Below are positions 54,443 through 56,131 of a stretch of 56,131 nucleotides of DNA, one piece after another (position 1 is the first letter of the stretch; each line of letters begins with the position of its first letter). A program made the position numbers and the translations under genes. A model generated the notes under the pieces. It was not told the origin of the DNA. It searched no databases and was given only the letters and a program-made list of their open reading frames with translations. Source of the stretch: Hyphomicrobium sp. (GTDB taxonomy: Bacteria > Pseudomonadota > Alphaproteobacteria > Rhizobiales > Hyphomicrobiaceae); contig JABFRT010000054.1 of the NCBI GenBank assembly GCA_013141015.1, forward strand, positions 1-56,131. The letters run 5' to 3'.

Positions 54443-55925
54443 ATTGAGGCGGTCGTGCCGGGCGATCATCTGGTGCGTCGGATCGCGGCGGTTCTCGACC
54501 TCTCCTGGCTGCACAAGGAACTCGCGCCGCACTATTCACATACCGGCCGGCCCTCGATCGATCCGGAACTCATGCTCCGGATGCTGGTTATCGGTTATGT
54601 CTTTGCCATTCGCTCGGAACGCGCGCTCTGCCGCGAAGTTCAGCTCAACCTTGCCTACCGTTGGTTCTGTGGTCTCGGTATCGAAGACAAGATCCCCGAT
54701 CACTCCGCCTTCACGCGCGCCCGCAATGAGCGTTTCCGCGAGCACGACATTTTCCGCCAGGTGTTCGAGCGCGTCGTTGCTGCCTGCATCAAAGCTGATC
54801 TCGTCGGCGGCATCGGTTTCGCGGTCGATGCGAGCCTGATCGCAGCCGACGCCAACAAGTGCGGATCAACACCCGGCGACGAGTGGAGCCACGACATTGA
54901 TCCGGCGACCGTCGAGCGCGCCGTGCAGGACTATCTCGCCAATCTCGACGACCCAGCCTGGGGCGCCGCCAGCGACGTGGTACCGAAGTTCGTGGCGCCG
55001 GCCGATCCGGCCGCGCAATGGACGGGTGCGCTCAGGAACGCTGCGTTCTTCGCCTACGCGGACAACTATCTCATCGACGTCAAGTTCGGCATCATCATGG
55101 ACGTCGAAGCCTCGCGCGCCATACGCCAAGCAGAAGTTGGTGCGTCGCAGACGATGATCGAACGTACGCAAGAAACGTTCGGCATCAAGCCCGATTGGCT
55201 CGCCGCCGATACTGCCTATGGTTCGGCGCCCAACCTGCACTTTCTGGTCGATGAGAAGAACATCGCGCCGCACATCCCGGTGATCGACAAGTCGAGGCGC
55301 GACGACGGCACGTTCAGCCGCGAGGACTTCATCTACGACGATGCACACGATTGCTACATCTGCCTCAACGGTAAGATACTGCCGCGCTCGAGCGGGTCAC
55401 GCGGATCACGTGGCGACAACATGGTCTCTTATTTCTCGCGCGTCGCCGATTGCCGCGATTGTCCGCTCAAACCGAGATGCTGCCCGAACTCGCCGAGCCG
55501 GAAGATCACGCGTCATGAGTACGAGGCGGCACGCGACGTCGCCCGCGCCATCGCCAAGACGGCCGCCTATGAGCAGACACGCCGCGATCGCAAGAAGGTC
55601 GAAATGCTATTTGCGCATCTGAAGCGCATTCTGCGCCTTGGCCGCCTGCGATTGCGCGGACCAGCCGGCGCGCAATTCGAGTTCACGCTTGCCGCAATCG
55701 CCCAGAACCTTCGCCGTCTTGCCAAGCTCACTGCGCATCCGCCGGACAATGCCATGCCGCGCTGTGTGTAGCGTCCCGTTGCGTTGGTCGCGTCAGGCGT
55801 CAGTTCGGATGCGTCGCCGTAGCCCGGGCAGGGCAAGCGGCAAGAGAGCGCGAGCCCAATCTTTCAAAAATCAGCCCCGGCTGAGAGCGGCGACCCCGCC
55901 GACTTCTGCAACAAAATCGACCCCG
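54428..55925 (+). mobile_element. IS1182-type insertion sequence, left end truncated
   Basis: The element is recognised by its transposase. The left boundary (somewhere in 54428-54455) abuts the sppA start with no terminal inverted repeat or non-coding end visible, so the left end and N-terminus of the gene have been lost. The right boundary is put near 55925, after GACTTCTGCAACAAAATCGA, which resembles the right end of related elements; this is by resemblance, not proof. Confidence 0.7.
54455..55771 (+). CDS. IS1182 family transposase, N-terminally truncated
   Basis: DDE transposase of 438 residues: RPSIDPELMLRMLVIGYVFA, IPDHSAFTRARNERF, GGIGFAVDASLIAADANK (first Asp), DWLAADTAYGSAPN (second Asp) and RKKVEMLFAHLKRILRLGR (Glu). 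The CRDCPLKPRCCP Cys motif of the family is present. The start GTG at 54455 is only the first available codon: relatives have about 25 more residues before PGDHLVRRIAAVLDLSW, and upstream the frame runs into sppA antisense. The catalytic core is intact, but mobility is doubtful. Confidence 0.9.
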   Translation: MPGDHLVRRIAAVLDLSWLHKELAPHYSHTGRPSIDPELMLRMLVIGYVFAIRSERALCREVQLNLAYRWFCGLGIEDKIPDHSAFTRARNERFREHDIFRQVFERVVAACIKADLVGGIGFAVDASLIAADANKCGSTPGDEWSHDIDPATVERAVQDYLANLDDPAWGAASDVVPKFVAPADPAAQWTGALRNAAFFAYADNYLIDVKFGIIMDVEASRAIRQAEVGASQTMIERTQETFGIKPDWLAADTAYGSAPNLHFLVDEKNIAPHIPVIDKSRRDDGTFSREDFIYDDAHDCYICLNGKILPRSSGSRGSRGDNMVSYFSRVADCRDCPLKPRCCPNSPSRKITRHEYEAARDVARAIAKTAAYEQTRRDRKKVEMLFAHLKRILRLGRLRLRGPAGAQFEFTLAAIAQNLRRLAKLTAHPPDNAMPRCV

Positions 55926-56004
55926 AGCGGGCGTTAAACGTTACGTTAAAATATGCTGATAAGCTGTATCTGTCTAAACCGTATTGGAGCAATCCCGCTT
56001 TCAA
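55926..56004. other. gap after the insertion sequence
   Basis: Short AT-rich stretch (GTTAAACGTTACGTTAAAATA, of which TTACGTTAAAATATGC is the clearest part) that probably holds the promoter of the partial gene beginning at 56005. A GGAGC tract near 55986 may be a weak, distant ribosome-binding site. Confidence 0.35.
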
Positions 56005-56131
56005 ATGGCCATTGGTGGCAAACAATTTCCGGCCCGTCTTCACGTCCTGATGGCCAATGGGAGTGAAGTAGGCTTAGTCTTTCGACGCGGTCCGTCACGC
56101 CGCGTTGCAGCTTTTTTGGGATCGCTCAAAA
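56005..56131 (+). CDS. hypothetical protein, 3-prime end outside window
   Basis: An open frame from an ATG at 56005 runs without a stop to the edge of the window (42 codons). It begins MAIGGKQFPARLHVLMANG and continues with EVGLVFRRGPSRRVAAFL. The opening resembles uncharacterised proteobacterial proteins, but too little is visible to name a family. Confidence 0.5.
   Translation, partial: MAIGGKQFPARLHVLMANGSEVGLVFRRGPSRRVAAFLGSLK

Noticed and set aside
1-56131. tRNA or rRNA genes
   Set aside because: No cloverleaf T-arm pattern or rRNA-like stretch was recognised by eye on either strand; a tRNAscan run would settle it.

Overview
The window is GC-rich chromosomal DNA of an alphaproteobacterium, most likely of the order Hyphomicrobiales (Rhizobiales). 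The evidence is gene content and order: pckA divergent from chvI-chvG-hprK-EIIA-ptsH; ahcY followed by a DivL-type kinase, a TsaE-AmgK fusion, MurU, AddB, AddA and TrxA; and folC-accD-trpA-trpB-trpF-lapA-ihfB-sppA on the other strand. Short interspersed repeats of the type common in Bradyrhizobium-like genomes are also present. Genus and species cannot be fixed from the sequence alone. No rRNA, tRNA or CRISPR array was seen.

Layout. 0-2.8 kb: a membrane protein, a decayed hicBA toxin-antitoxin locus and two small paralogues sharing a DUF2852-type tail. 2.8-10.8 kb: a 5-oxoprolinase-type enzyme (minus), then TerB-DnaJ, an AmpD-like amidase, an EptA-like phosphoethanolamine transferase and an exported pentapeptide-repeat protein (plus). 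10.8-11.8 kb: a gene-free repeat nest with a 210-bp direct repeat bracketed by two 92-bp repeats, next to an AT-richer DUF2971-like gene. 12.8-21.1 kb: a block with many damaged genes (HAD hydrolase with no visible start codon and two palindromic insertions, a small secreted protein, an ArnT/GT39 transferase, an HNH nuclease, pckA), among which pyrE and a redoxin with a 67-residue His/Cys-rich tail look intact. 21.6-25.7 kb: ChvI/ChvG and the HprK/EIIA/HPr phosphorelay. 25.8-27.3 kb: a Tad-like von Willebrand A protein. 27.7-41.3 kb: ahcY, divL, tsaE-amgK, murU, addB, addA, trxA, all on the plus strand and intact. 41.4-44.6 kb: an isochorismatase-fold hydrolase, two tandem DUF779 proteins and an aldehyde dehydrogenase that appears inserted between trxA and folC. 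44.8-54.4 kb: folC (one frameshift), accD, trpA, trpB, trpF, a small membrane protein, lapA, ihfB and sppA, interrupted by a plus-strand SDR/DoxX/DUF2269 group whose first gene is split by a TGA at an expected Trp codon. 54.4-55.9 kb: an IS1182-type transposase lacking its N-terminus, abutting the sppA start. The last 127 bases begin a gene that runs off the window.

Working together. ChvG-ChvI and the HprK-HPr-EIIA relay link envelope and carbon/nitrogen status. AmgK and MurU form the MurNAc salvage route and AmpD belongs to peptidoglycan recycling. AddAB repairs double-strand breaks. TrpA, TrpB and TrpF cover the late tryptophan steps, and AccD and FolC serve lipid and folate synthesis.

Caveat. 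Seven loci carry single- or few-base frameshifts, several in short homopolymers. Clustering in dispensable genes argues for real decay, but the single homopolymer indel in folC, normally essential, could be an assembly error. No search could be run: family names rest on motifs recognised by eye.
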